Part shown: positions 35,178 through 42,234 of the stretch, piece after piece | How positions within the stretch are numbered: position 1 is the first letter of the stretch | How the letters are laid out: each line of letters opens with the position of its first letter | Assembly: GCF_003367395.1 (NCBI RefSeq) | Contig: NZ_CP031417.1 | Span: forward strand, 186,001-250,000 | Reading direction: 5' to 3' | DNA: 64,000 nucleotides | Source: Pseudolabrys taiwanensis | Lineage (GTDB): Bacteria > Pseudomonadota > Alphaproteobacteria > Rhizobiales > Xanthobacteraceae | Translations under genes and position numbers: made by a program | Notes under the pieces: generated by a model | What the model was told of the DNA's origin: nothing | Databases searched by the model: none | Seen by the model: only the letters and a program-made list of their open reading frames with translations

Positions 35178-35201
35178 ATTGTCAACAATATCGTTGACAA
35201 T
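35178..35201. promoter_or_regulatory. putative GntR operator
   Basis: A perfect 9-base inverted repeat, ATTGTCAAC-AATATC-GTTGACAAT, lies between the divergent Bug receptor and GntR genes, only 11 bases before the assumed GntR start. Size and symmetry fit a dimeric GntR/FCD repressor. It probably controls both directions. Confidence 0.7.
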
Positions 35202-35212
35202 ATTGTGGGAAA

Positions 35213-35953
35213 TTGGCCAAGCTGGAGGAACGGCGCGGACGATCCGAGTCGCCGGCCGGCCCCAAGACGGGTGACACAGTGGCGAGCGCAGTCAGCCTTT
35301 CTCCAACGCGCAACGGCGACGCGACCGATCAGTTGCGATCGCTGATCCTCGGCGGCCGGCTCATGCCCAACCAGCGGCTGGTCGAAGCCGACCTCGTGAC
35401 GATGCTGGGTTCGAGCCGCAGCCATGTGCGCTCGGCGCTCGCGCGCTTGGAGCAGGAGGGGCTGGTCGTCTCGGCGCCCAATCGCGGCGCCTGGGTGCGG
35501 CTGGTCACCGGCGAGGAAGCGATCGAGATCACGCAAGCGCGCGGTGCCCTCGAAGGCCTCATCGTCCGCCAGGCGGCGCTCAACGTCACCAAGGCGGACA
35601 CGGCCCAGCTCAAGCGCATCGAACGCAAAATGCGCGATGCCCTCGAAGCGGGCGATCTGCTCGGCTATTCGGAGTTCAACGGCCAGCTTCACGCCGAGCT
35701 TTATCGCATTGCGAAATTACCCATCGTCGCGCGCCTGCTGTTGAACCTGAAATCGCAGACCGTGCGCTATCAGTATCGGCCGATCCTGTTGCCGGGACGG
35801 CCGCCAGCATCGATCCTCGAGCACACCGAAATCGTCGACGCGGTGTGTGCGGCCGACCCCGATCGGGCCGAACGCGCGATGCGCAAGCACATCGACGAAG
35901 TGCTCGCTGCGTTGCGGCAAATCATCACGGACCGGGAAGCCGGCGCGCTGTAA
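35213..35953 (+). CDS. GntR-family transcriptional regulator (FCD type)
   Basis: About 246 residues from the TTG at 35213; a GTG at 35279 is an alternative, and no ATG precedes the DNA-binding domain. The winged helix spans about 38-100 (DQLRSLILGGRLMPNQRLVE and [18 protein letters not shown]). The C-terminal all-helical FCD ligand domain has the metal-binding set in ITQARGALEGL, EFNGQLHAELYRIA, ILEHTEIVDAV and MRKHIDEVL (D/E-H-H-H pattern). It is likely a repressor of the divergent receptor/amidohydrolase pair, released by a carboxylate. Confidence 0.88.
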   Translation: MAKLEERRGRSESPAGPKTGDTVASAVSLSPTRNGDATDQLRSLILGGRLMPNQRLVEADLVTMLGSSRSHVRSALARLEQEGLVVSAPNRGAWVRLVTGEEAIEITQARGALEGLIVRQAALNVTKADTAQLKRIERKMRDALEAGDLLGYSEFNGQLHAELYRIAKLPIVARLLLNLKSQTVRYQYRPILLPGRPPASILEHTEIVDAVCAADPDRAERAMRKHIDEVLAALRQIITDREAGAL

Positions 35954-36150
35954 TCCACGCCTCGGCGGAACCCGGTATCGCGGACTGCGGTACCACATGC
36001 CGTCGCCGCCGTGTGCGTCCGGCGGTACGCTGCCATTCGGAAACCCGCCTTGGCGGAGGCGGGCGAAGGACGATAAGAGTTGCGTTCCCGCCCTGACTGG
36101 CATTCAAAACGCGGACCTCGCGCCCGTCTGGATGCAGTAAGATTTATTCA

Positions 36151-37122
36151 ATGTTGCATCGCCGTTCCGTTCTCGCCGGTCTCACCGCCAGTCTCGCCGC
36201 TCCCGCCGTCCGCGCCCAGGAGAGCTATCCGACGCGGGCGGTCACGCTCGTCGTGCCCTTCCCGCCGGGCGGTTCGACCGACGTCATTGCGCGTGTGATC
36301 GCCGACGCGATGCGCCTTCAGCTCAAGGTGCCGGTCGTGGTGGAGAACCGCGGCGGCGCCGGCGGCACGCTCGGCACCGGTGTTGTCGCGCGCGCCAATC
36401 CCGACGGCTACACCATTGGCATGGGCACCGCGTCGACGCTCGCCATCAATCCGGCGGCCTACAAGACGCTGCCCTACGATGTTCTCGGCGATCTCGCGCC
36501 GATCGGTGCCATCGCCGAAGTGCCGAACGTGATGGAAATCAATCCGGCCATGCCGGTCACCGACATGGCGTCGTTCATCGTCTACGCCAAGGCAGGGCCC
36601 GGCCGCATCACCTACGGCTCGTCGGGCCTCGGCTCGGTCAGTCATCTGATGGGCGAGCAGTTCAAGCGCGCGACCGGCACCGATCTCGTGCACGTACCTT
36701 ATCGCGGCATCGGCCCGGCGCTGGGCGACGCGGTGGCCGGGCAGATCCTGGTGATGTTCGACAATCTGCCGACGTCGCTGCCGCTCGTGCAGGCAGGCAA
36801 GCTGCGGGCGCTCGCGGTGTCGTCGAAGAAGCGCCTCGCGGCATTGCCCGACGTGCCGACCTTTACCGAACTCGGCATCGACGATCTGAGCTGGACCGCG
36901 TTCTTCGGTCTCATCGCGCCGATCAGGACGCCGTCGGCCATCATCACGACGCTCAACGATGCGCTCAACAACGCGCTGGCCGATCCGGTCGTGCGCGAGA
37001 AGCTCGCCGAGCAGCAGGCGACGGTGACGCCCGGCACCGTGGAAGCCTTCGGCGCGCTGATGAGCCGCGAGATCGCGCGCATGAAGCGCGCCTGCGAAGT
37101 GGCCAAGATCAGCATCGAGTAG
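36151..37122 (+). CDS. Bug/TctC-type solute receptor
   Basis: A 323-residue periplasmic receptor. The N-terminus HRRSVLAGLTASLAAPAVRA has paired arginines and may be a Tat-type signal. Motifs: PTRAVTLVVPFPPGGSTDVI and ENRGGAGGTLGTGVVARANP, then YGSSGLGSVSHLMGEQFKR and PDVPTFTELGIDDLSW. It is preceded by the GntR gene in the same direction (about 200 bases away) and is convergent with a metallo-hydrolase gene. No transporter membrane subunits are near, so it must pair with components elsewhere or act in signalling. Confidence 0.92.
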   Translation: MLHRRSVLAGLTASLAAPAVRAQESYPTRAVTLVVPFPPGGSTDVIARVIADAMRLQLKVPVVVENRGGAGGTLGTGVVARANPDGYTIGMGTASTLAINPAAYKTLPYDVLGDLAPIGAIAEVPNVMEINPAMPVTDMASFIVYAKAGPGRITYGSSGLGSVSHLMGEQFKRATGTDLVHVPYRGIGPALGDAVAGQILVMFDNLPTSLPLVQAGKLRALAVSSKKRLAALPDVPTFTELGIDDLSWTAFFGLIAPIRTPSAIITTLNDALNNALADPVVREKLAEQQATVTPGTVEAFGALMSREIARMKRACEVAKISIE

Positions 37123-37162
37123 CCGCTTGCGTTGCTTTGCCGCGCGCCCGGCAACGCGCCCC

Positions 37163-38149
37163 TCAATCCTTGTCGTAGCTCTGTCCCGGCTCTCCGGCGG
37201 GGAATAGTTCTTCGGCAATTCCGCGCCGCGTCAGACCTTCGAGCAGCAGCTCGGGCGGCTCCTCGCGGCGCTCGTCGGTGAGCTGGAAGACGCCCCAGTG
37301 AATCCCCACGGCGCGGCCGGCTTCCATGTCCTCCATGATCAGCACGGCTTCGTTCGGATCGGTATGCTGCGCCTTCATGAACCAGCGCGGCGCGTAGGCA
37401 CCGATGGGGATCAGCGCCAGCTCAGGTCTGCCGAGCCGCTGCCGCATCTCGCGGAATATGCGCCCGTCGCCATAGCCGGTATCGCCGGCGAAGTAGGCGA
37501 GGCCGCCGTCGGTGCGCAGCATGAAGCCGGACCACAGCGCCATGCGCCGATCGCGGCCCGTGCGCGCTGACCAGTGATGGGCCGGCACGATCGTCACCTC
37601 GGCGTCCTTGCCGATGTCGATGCGGTCCCACCAATCGCCTGCGGTCACTCTGACATCGGGAATGGCGCGACGCAGGATCGTGTCGTTGCCGAGGGGCGTC
37701 ACGATGAGCGGGCGATGCTTGGTGTGCAGGCGCCGGAGCGTCGCCATATCCATGTGGTCGTAGTGATTGTGGCTGAGCAACACGACGTCGATCGGCGGCA
37801 AAGCGCCGAAGGCGATGCCGGGCGCCCACACCCGGCGCGGGCCGATGAACGAGAAGGGACTTGCGCGTTCCGACCATACCGGATCGGTCAGCACGTTGAG
37901 GCCGCCGGCCTGGATCAACACGCTGGCGTGGCCGACGACCGTCGCTTGCAGCCCGGCGACACGGGCGTCCGGAACGGCCGGCCGCACCGGCGGCGGGGAC
38001 GACCACGTGGCCCGCTCTTCTTTAAAACGCCAGCGCAGGATATCGCGAAAGCCGTGATCGGTCTCGGCGTGATCCGGATTGAAGAAGCGCAGGCCGTCGA
38101 AATGGTCGCTCGCCGGCCCGGCGTAATAGGGATTCACAGATCGCGGCAC
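37163..38149 (-). CDS. metallo-beta-lactamase fold hydrolase (NAPE-PLD/UlaG-like)
   Basis: About 328 residues from the GTG at 38149, which has GGGAG upstream; the TTG at 38182 is an alternative. The zinc motif SHNHYDHMDMAT (H-x-H-x-D-H) is followed by metal-site residues in IVPAHHWSAR and YFAGDTGYGDG, and by IHWGVFQLTDE near the end. The opening NPYYAGPASDHFDGLRFFNP is typical of the NAPE-PLD-like/RomA group of bacterial hydrolases with an RF-x-N lead. It likely cleaves a phosphodiester or lactone; the substrate is unknown. Cytosolic, no signal peptide. Confidence 0.85.
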   Translation of the reverse strand: MPRSVNPYYAGPASDHFDGLRFFNPDHAETDHGFRDILRWRFKEERATWSSPPPVRPAVPDARVAGLQATVVGHASVLIQAGGLNVLTDPVWSERASPFSFIGPRRVWAPGIAFGALPPIDVVLLSHNHYDHMDMATLRRLHTKHRPLIVTPLGNDTILRRAIPDVRVTAGDWWDRIDIGKDAEVTIVPAHHWSARTGRDRRMALWSGFMLRTDGGLAYFAGDTGYGDGRIFREMRQRLGRPELALIPIGAYAPRWFMKAQHTDPNEAVLIMEDMEAGRAVGIHWGVFQLTDERREEPPELLLEGLTRRGIAEELFPAGEPGQSYDKD

Positions 38150-38239
38150 GCACGCACTCCCACGCGAATCGCCCCCCGACAATTGTGATACGTAATGTAA
38201 ACCGCGCGGCTTAGTTCGCGACCATCAATAACGCATGGG

Positions 38240-38785
38240 TCACGAGCGGGCGCTGGCGGCCTCTTTCTCTTTCGCCGTTTCCAGGCCGCGCAGCAATTTG
38301 CGCAGCAGCGCTTCCAGCGTTTCCTGCTCGCGTTGCGTCAGGTGATCGGCGATCTCCTGCGCGCGGTAGCTGTGCTCGGTCATGGCCTCGGCGGTGATCG
38401 CATGGCCGCGCTTGGTGAGCGCGATGCGCGCGGCGCGGCCGTCGTCCGGATCGGGCTTGCGGGTCGCGAGCTTCAGCTTCTCGGCGCGATCGATGCGGTT
38501 CGTCGTCGCACCCGATGACAGCATGCAGGCTTCATAGAGCGCGGTGGGCCGCAGGCCGCGCGCATCGCCGGAGCGTTGCAACGACGCCAGCAGATCGAAC
38601 ATTTCCCATGTCAGACCGAACGGTTTGAGCCAGGTGTCCATGCGCTCGCGCAAGTGCGCGGCGATGCGAACAACGCGGCCGACGGTTGCGAGATACTGAA
38701 AATCGAGGTCGGGCCGCTGCCGCGCCCACTCGGCGATGAAGATGTCGATCGCGTCATTCGCTTGATTTTTGTGCATTGCATGCAT
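38240..38785 (-). CDS. MarR-family transcriptional regulator
   Basis: A 181-residue winged-helix regulator. The DNA-binding region (about 55-125) has LTWEMFDLLASLQRSGDARG, LRPTALYEACMLSSGATTNR and the wing KPDPDDGRAARIALTKRGH, typical of MarR. Helices at both ends form the dimer interface. It is divergent from an NMT1-type ABC transporter operon, with a perfect inverted repeat in the gap. That layout suggests repression of the transporter and of itself, relieved by a small ligand, perhaps the transported compound. Confidence 0.92.
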   Translation of the reverse strand: MHAMHKNQANDAIDIFIAEWARQRPDLDFQYLATVGRVVRIAAHLRERMDTWLKPFGLTWEMFDLLASLQRSGDARGLRPTALYEACMLSSGATTNRIDRAEKLKLATRKPDPDDGRAARIALTKRGHAITAEAMTEHSYRAQEIADHLTQREQETLEALLRKLLRGLETAKEKEAASARS

Positions 38786-38789
38786 CCGA

Positions 38790-38813
38790 ATTTATCTTGA
38801 CTTGAAGATAAAT
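38790..38813. promoter_or_regulatory. putative MarR operator
   Basis: ATTTATCTT-GACTTG-AAGATAAAT, a perfect 9-base inverted repeat with a 6-base spacer, begins 5 bases upstream of the marR start and lies 50 bases before the substrate-binding gene. Its AT-rich symmetric form is typical of MarR sites and could control both directions. Confidence 0.7.
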
Positions 38814-38862
38814 GGATCGGACGCTGTTGGCCAGCCGGAAACGTCTGCCATGGAGGGGCGTC

Positions 38863-39921
38863 ATGTCACGATCGTTGAATCGCAGGCATCTCTTGCAAGG
38901 GACGGCAGCCGCCGGCCTCGCCGCTGCGATCGGAGGGCGCCGCGCTCGCGCGCAGTCGCGCACCAAGCTTCGCATCGGCGTCGTGCCGCTGATCTCGTCG
39001 GGCCCGATCTTCGTCGCGCAGGCGAAGGGCTTCTTCGAGAAGGCCGGCCTCGACGTCGAGATCAAGTATTTCGCTGACGGTGTTCTGGCGATGCCGGCTT
39101 TGGTGGCTGGCGAACTCGACGTCACGGTGGCGACGCTCAATGCCGGCCTGTTCAACGTCGTCGCCAAGGGCGCGCCATTCAAGCTGATCCTCGATCGCGG
39201 CTCGGAAAAGCCGGGCTCGGGCTCGATGACCATCGCCGCATCGAACGCGCTGGTGGAGGCGGGGCTGACGGCGCCGGACAAGATGGCGCTCTTGAAAGGC
39301 AAGAAGATCGCCATCCAGGCGCCCGGCGGCATCGATCAATATCTCCTCGGCCGCGGCGTGCAGAAGGCGGGCCTCGATCCCAAGACCGACGTCGAATGGT
39401 CGAGCGGCCTGTCTTATCCCGACATCGTCAAGGCGATCGGCGCGGGCCAGGCGGATGCGGCCAACGTGCCGGTGCCGCTCGGCTTCCTGGTCGAGCGCAA
39501 CAAGTTCGGCAAGCTGGTGTTCTCCGGCTACGACATCGAGCCCAACTGCCAGCTCGCCTGCTGGGCGATGTCGCAGAAATATCTCGAGGCGAACAAGGAA
39601 GCCGCCATCGCCTTTGCCATGGCGCACACTTACGCCGGCCGGCTCTACAACAAGGCCGCGGCGGCGAAGGATCCGGAGGTCATCAAGATCATCTCGGAAG
39701 CGACCAAGGTGCCGCCGAACCTGATCGAAGCGGCGGCGCCGCGCTGGACCTGGTTCAACGAGGATGGTCTGCCGAACATCCCGTCCTGCATGGCCCAGGG
39801 CAAGTTCTGGACCGACACCATGAAGATTGCATCGGGCAGCGTGACGGAGGCACAGCTGTTCGATCTGTCGGCCGCCAAGGAAGCGGTGGCGCGGCTCGCC
39901 AAGTCGAATCCGTTCGGCTGA
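38863..39921 (+). CDS. NMT1/SsuA-type ABC transporter substrate-binding protein
   Basis: A 352-residue periplasmic binding protein. The ATG at 38863 has TGGAGGGG upstream. The leader SRSLNRRHLLQGTAAAGLAA carries an RR motif and looks Tat-dependent. The mature protein starts KLRIGVVPLISSGPIFVAQA and has the NMT1 pattern AQAKGFFEKAGLDVEIKYFA and VAGELDVTVATLNAGLFN. The later GKKIAIQAPGGIDQYLLGRG is typical of the nitrate/sulphonate/taurine class. First gene of an operon with ATPase, permease and RidA; the substrate is not identifiable. Confidence 0.92.
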   Translation: MSRSLNRRHLLQGTAAAGLAAAIGGRRARAQSRTKLRIGVVPLISSGPIFVAQAKGFFEKAGLDVEIKYFADGVLAMPALVAGELDVTVATLNAGLFNVVAKGAPFKLILDRGSEKPGSGSMTIAASNALVEAGLTAPDKMALLKGKKIAIQAPGGIDQYLLGRGVQKAGLDPKTDVEWSSGLSYPDIVKAIGAGQADAANVPVPLGFLVERNKFGKLVFSGYDIEPNCQLACWAMSQKYLEANKEAAIAFAMAHTYAGRLYNKAAAAKDPEVIKIISEATKVPPNLIEAAAPRWTWFNEDGLPNIPSCMAQGKFWTDTMKIASGSVTEAQLFDLSAAKEAVARLAKSNPFG

Positions 39922-39925
39922 CGCC

Positions 39926-40732
39926 ATGACAGGGCCGGCGGTCGCCATCGATTGCGAAGGCGTAGGGCTCACCTACACCGCGAAGACGGGTACCGCCGTC
40001 AATGCGTTGGAGAACGTGCGCTGCCGGTTCGCGCCGGGCAAGGTGACGGCCATCATCGGGCCGTCCGGTTGCGGCAAGAGCACCTTGCTGCAGATCGCGC
40101 GCGGCTTTCTCAACCCGTCGCAAGGACGGCTGCGTTTCGTCACGCTCGGCGGCCAAGCGGCGGCGGCGCCGGCGATGGCCACGGTATGGCAGGCGTTCAA
40201 CCTGTTTCCGTGGCGCAACGTTCTCGACAACGTCGCCTTCGGGCTCGAACTCGCGGGCGTCTCGCGCGGCGAACGCGAGGCGCGGGCCAAGGCGGCGTTG
40301 GCCAAGGTCGATCTCGCCGGTTTCGAGGACAAGTACCCCAAGCAGCTTTCCGGCGGCATGCGTCAGCGCGTCGGCATCGCCCGCGCGCTGGTGATGGAGC
40401 CGGACGTGCTGCTGCTCGACGAGCCGTTCGGCGCGCTCGACGCGCAGACGCGGCTGGTGCTGCAGGAGCAACTGGCGACATTGGTCGAGACCAGCGGCAC
40501 GACCGCCATCCTCGTCACGCATTCGATCGAGGAGGCGATCCTGCTCGCCGACACCATCCTGGTGATGACGGCGCGGCCGGGCCGCATCGCCGCGGAGATC
40601 ACGGTCGATCTGGGGCGGCCGCGTTCGCTCGCGACCACGCACCACCCGGAATACGGCGTGCTGTTCGACCGCATCTACGGCCTGTTGCGCGACGAGGTGG
40701 TGCGGGCGATGACGACGGAGGGCGAGGCGTGA
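39926..40732 (+). CDS. ABC transporter ATPase (nitrate/sulphonate/taurine type)
   Basis: A 268-residue ATPase. Walker A GPSGCGKSTLL, Q-loop in VWQAFNLFPWRNVLDNV, signature LSGGMRQRVGIARAL, Walker B LLLDEPFGALD and the switch His in ILVTHSIEEA are all intact, so it should be active. It starts 4 bases after the binding-protein stop. The segment after Walker A carries an unusual RFVTLGGQAAAAPAMATV in place of the common DGxxVxGPGxDR. It energises the permease encoded next. Confidence 0.95.
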   Translation: MTGPAVAIDCEGVGLTYTAKTGTAVNALENVRCRFAPGKVTAIIGPSGCGKSTLLQIARGFLNPSQGRLRFVTLGGQAAAAPAMATVWQAFNLFPWRNVLDNVAFGLELAGVSRGEREARAKAALAKVDLAGFEDKYPKQLSGGMRQRVGIARALVMEPDVLLLDEPFGALDAQTRLVLQEQLATLVETSGTTAILVTHSIEEAILLADTILVMTARPGRIAAEITVDLGRPRSLATTHHPEYGVLFDRIYGLLRDEVVRAMTTEGEA

Positions 40733-40734
40733 CG

Positions 40735-41556
40735 ATGCTCGACAGCCCGCTCACCGATACGTCCGCGCCGGCCACGAGTGGGCCCCTGCAGCGCGTCGGC
40801 ACGTGGCTCGGCGAGCCGAAAACGCTCGGCTGGATCGCGGTGGCGGTGGTGCTGATCGGCTGGGAGCTGATCGTCATCGCCTTCGGCTTCAACCCGATCT
40901 ATCTGCCGCGGCCGAGCCGCATCGTCGTGGCGCTGGTGGAGATGTTTCGCACCGGCGGGCTGACGACCGATCTCCTGTTCACGCTCGGCCGCGTGTTCGG
41001 CGGCTTCGCCATCGCGCTGGTGTTCGGTGTCGCCATCGGCATCTGGATGGCGGTCTCGGCGCGGTTCAACGCCATCGCCGACAATTTCATCGCCGCGCTT
41101 TATCCGCTGCCGAAGGTGACGCTCATTCCGCTGCTGATCATCTGGCTCGGCACCGGCGGGCCGTTCATGCTGACCATCAGCGCGCTGGGCGCGGTGTTCC
41201 CCATCATCCTCAACACGCTGCTCGGCATTCGCCAGTGCGATCCGGGCCTCGTCCTTGCCGCCCGCGATCTCGGCGCCAACCGCCGCCAGATCATCCGCAA
41301 GGTGCTGCTGCCGGGCGCGGTGCCGTCGATCTTCGCCGGCATCCGTCTCGGTCTCGGCGTGTCGATCATCCTGGTGGTGGCGGCCGAGATGGTGGTCGGC
41401 AAGCTCGGGCTCGGCGCGCGGCTTTATCTGGCCGGCCAGGTGCTGGAGACCGAGCAGGTGTTCGCCGTGCTGATCGTGCTCGCGACGCTCGGCGTCGTCA
41501 TCACCAAGACCCAGGACTTCATCGACCAGCGCCTCAGCCGCTGGCGCGTCGCCTGA
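40735..41556 (+). CDS. ABC transporter permease (SsuC/TauC-like)
   Basis: A 273-residue permease from the ATG at 40735; a GTG at 40729 that overlaps the ATPase stop is an alternative. Six membrane segments are visible. The EAA loop that contacts the ATPase reads ARDLGANRRQIIRKVLLPGA, and IYLPRPSRIVVALVEM near the start is typical of the SsuC/TauC family. It completes a three-gene importer with the binding protein and ATPase. Confidence 0.95.
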   Translation: MLDSPLTDTSAPATSGPLQRVGTWLGEPKTLGWIAVAVVLIGWELIVIAFGFNPIYLPRPSRIVVALVEMFRTGGLTTDLLFTLGRVFGGFAIALVFGVAIGIWMAVSARFNAIADNFIAALYPLPKVTLIPLLIIWLGTGGPFMLTISALGAVFPIILNTLLGIRQCDPGLVLAARDLGANRRQIIRKVLLPGAVPSIFAGIRLGLGVSIILVVAAEMVVGKLGLGARLYLAGQVLETEQVFAVLIVLATLGVVITKTQDFIDQRLSRWRVA

Positions 41557-41585
41557 TCAGGACAATTCGTACGGAGGAGGTTGCC

Positions 41586-42041
41586 ATGAACGTGGCTGTC
41601 GATACCAAGAAGCCCTATACGCTCTCGCAGGTGCATCCCAAGCCGGAGGAGGCGTGGAAGATGCCTTACGCGCCGGCGGTCCGCGTGTCCGGCGATTGCG
41701 ATCTCGTGTTCCTATCGGGCGCGACGGCTTCGCCGCTCTATCACCACCATCCGCACCGCGACGAAGAGCACGTGCATTCGAACTCGATCGAGCAGCAGAC
41801 GCGTAACGCGATGGATGCGATCAAGTCGATCCTCGACGCTCTCGGCGTCGGCTGGCGCGACGTGATCAAGATTACCAAATACCTGACCGACTTCCGCGAC
41901 GCCGACACCATGCACAGGACTATGCACGGTTATTTCGGCGACTGGCTGCCGGCGAGCACGACGGTGTGCATCAACCAGCTCTCCTCGCCCGGCGCGCGCG
42001 TCGAGCTGGACATGATCGTCGCCGTGCCGAAGAAGAAGTAG
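41586..42041 (+). CDS. RidA/YjgF-family protein
   Basis: A 151-residue Rid-family protein with a strong ribosome binding site (CGGAGGAGG). Motifs include DLVFLSGATASPL, SIEQQTRNAMDAIKSILDAL, DVIKITKYLTDFRDADTM and the C-terminal PGARVELDMIVAVP with the Arg that binds the substrate carboxylate in active RidA imine deaminases. A His-rich insertion (YHHHPHRDEEHVHS) is unusual. As the last gene of the ABC transporter operon it may hydrolyse an enamine/imine or a related intermediate of the imported nitrogen compound. Confidence 0.88.
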   Translation: MNVAVDTKKPYTLSQVHPKPEEAWKMPYAPAVRVSGDCDLVFLSGATASPLYHHHPHRDEEHVHSNSIEQQTRNAMDAIKSILDALGVGWRDVIKITKYLTDFRDADTMHRTMHGYFGDWLPASTTVCINQLSSPGARVELDMIVAVPKKK

Positions 42042-42072
42042 GCTGCGAGGCTACCTCGACGCGCGGGCTTGC

Positions 42073-42218
42073 CTCCTCATCCTGAGGAGCAGCCGCAGGC
42101 CGCGTCTCGAAGGATGAGGCCCGTGTCATCGCGCGGTTGCGCCTCGGCCATCCCCATCCTTCGAGACGCAACAAGGCCGGCTGATGCCGGCCTTGTCGTT
42201 CCTCAGGATGAGGATGGG
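42073..42218. repeat. mirrored palindromic intergenic repeat
   Basis: CCTCATCCT (42075) pairs with AGGATGAGG (42111), enclosing GAGGAGC...CGTCTCG. About 40 bases on, the same words return inverted: CCATCCTTCGAGACG and then CTCAGGATGAGGATGG. Two copies of one element therefore stand head to head. This is a dispersed repeat type familiar from Bradyrhizobiaceae. It fills the gap between the convergent RidA and D-aminoacylase genes. Confidence 0.75.
42171..42196. terminator. hairpin within the mirrored repeat
   Basis: ACAAGGCCGGC-TGAT-GCCGGCCTTGT is a perfect 11-base stem with a 4-base loop between two convergent genes. It lacks a strong T run (CGTTCCT follows) but is well placed to end transcription from both sides. 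Confidence 0.55.
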
Positions 42219-42234
42219 TTTGGCGAATACGTCG

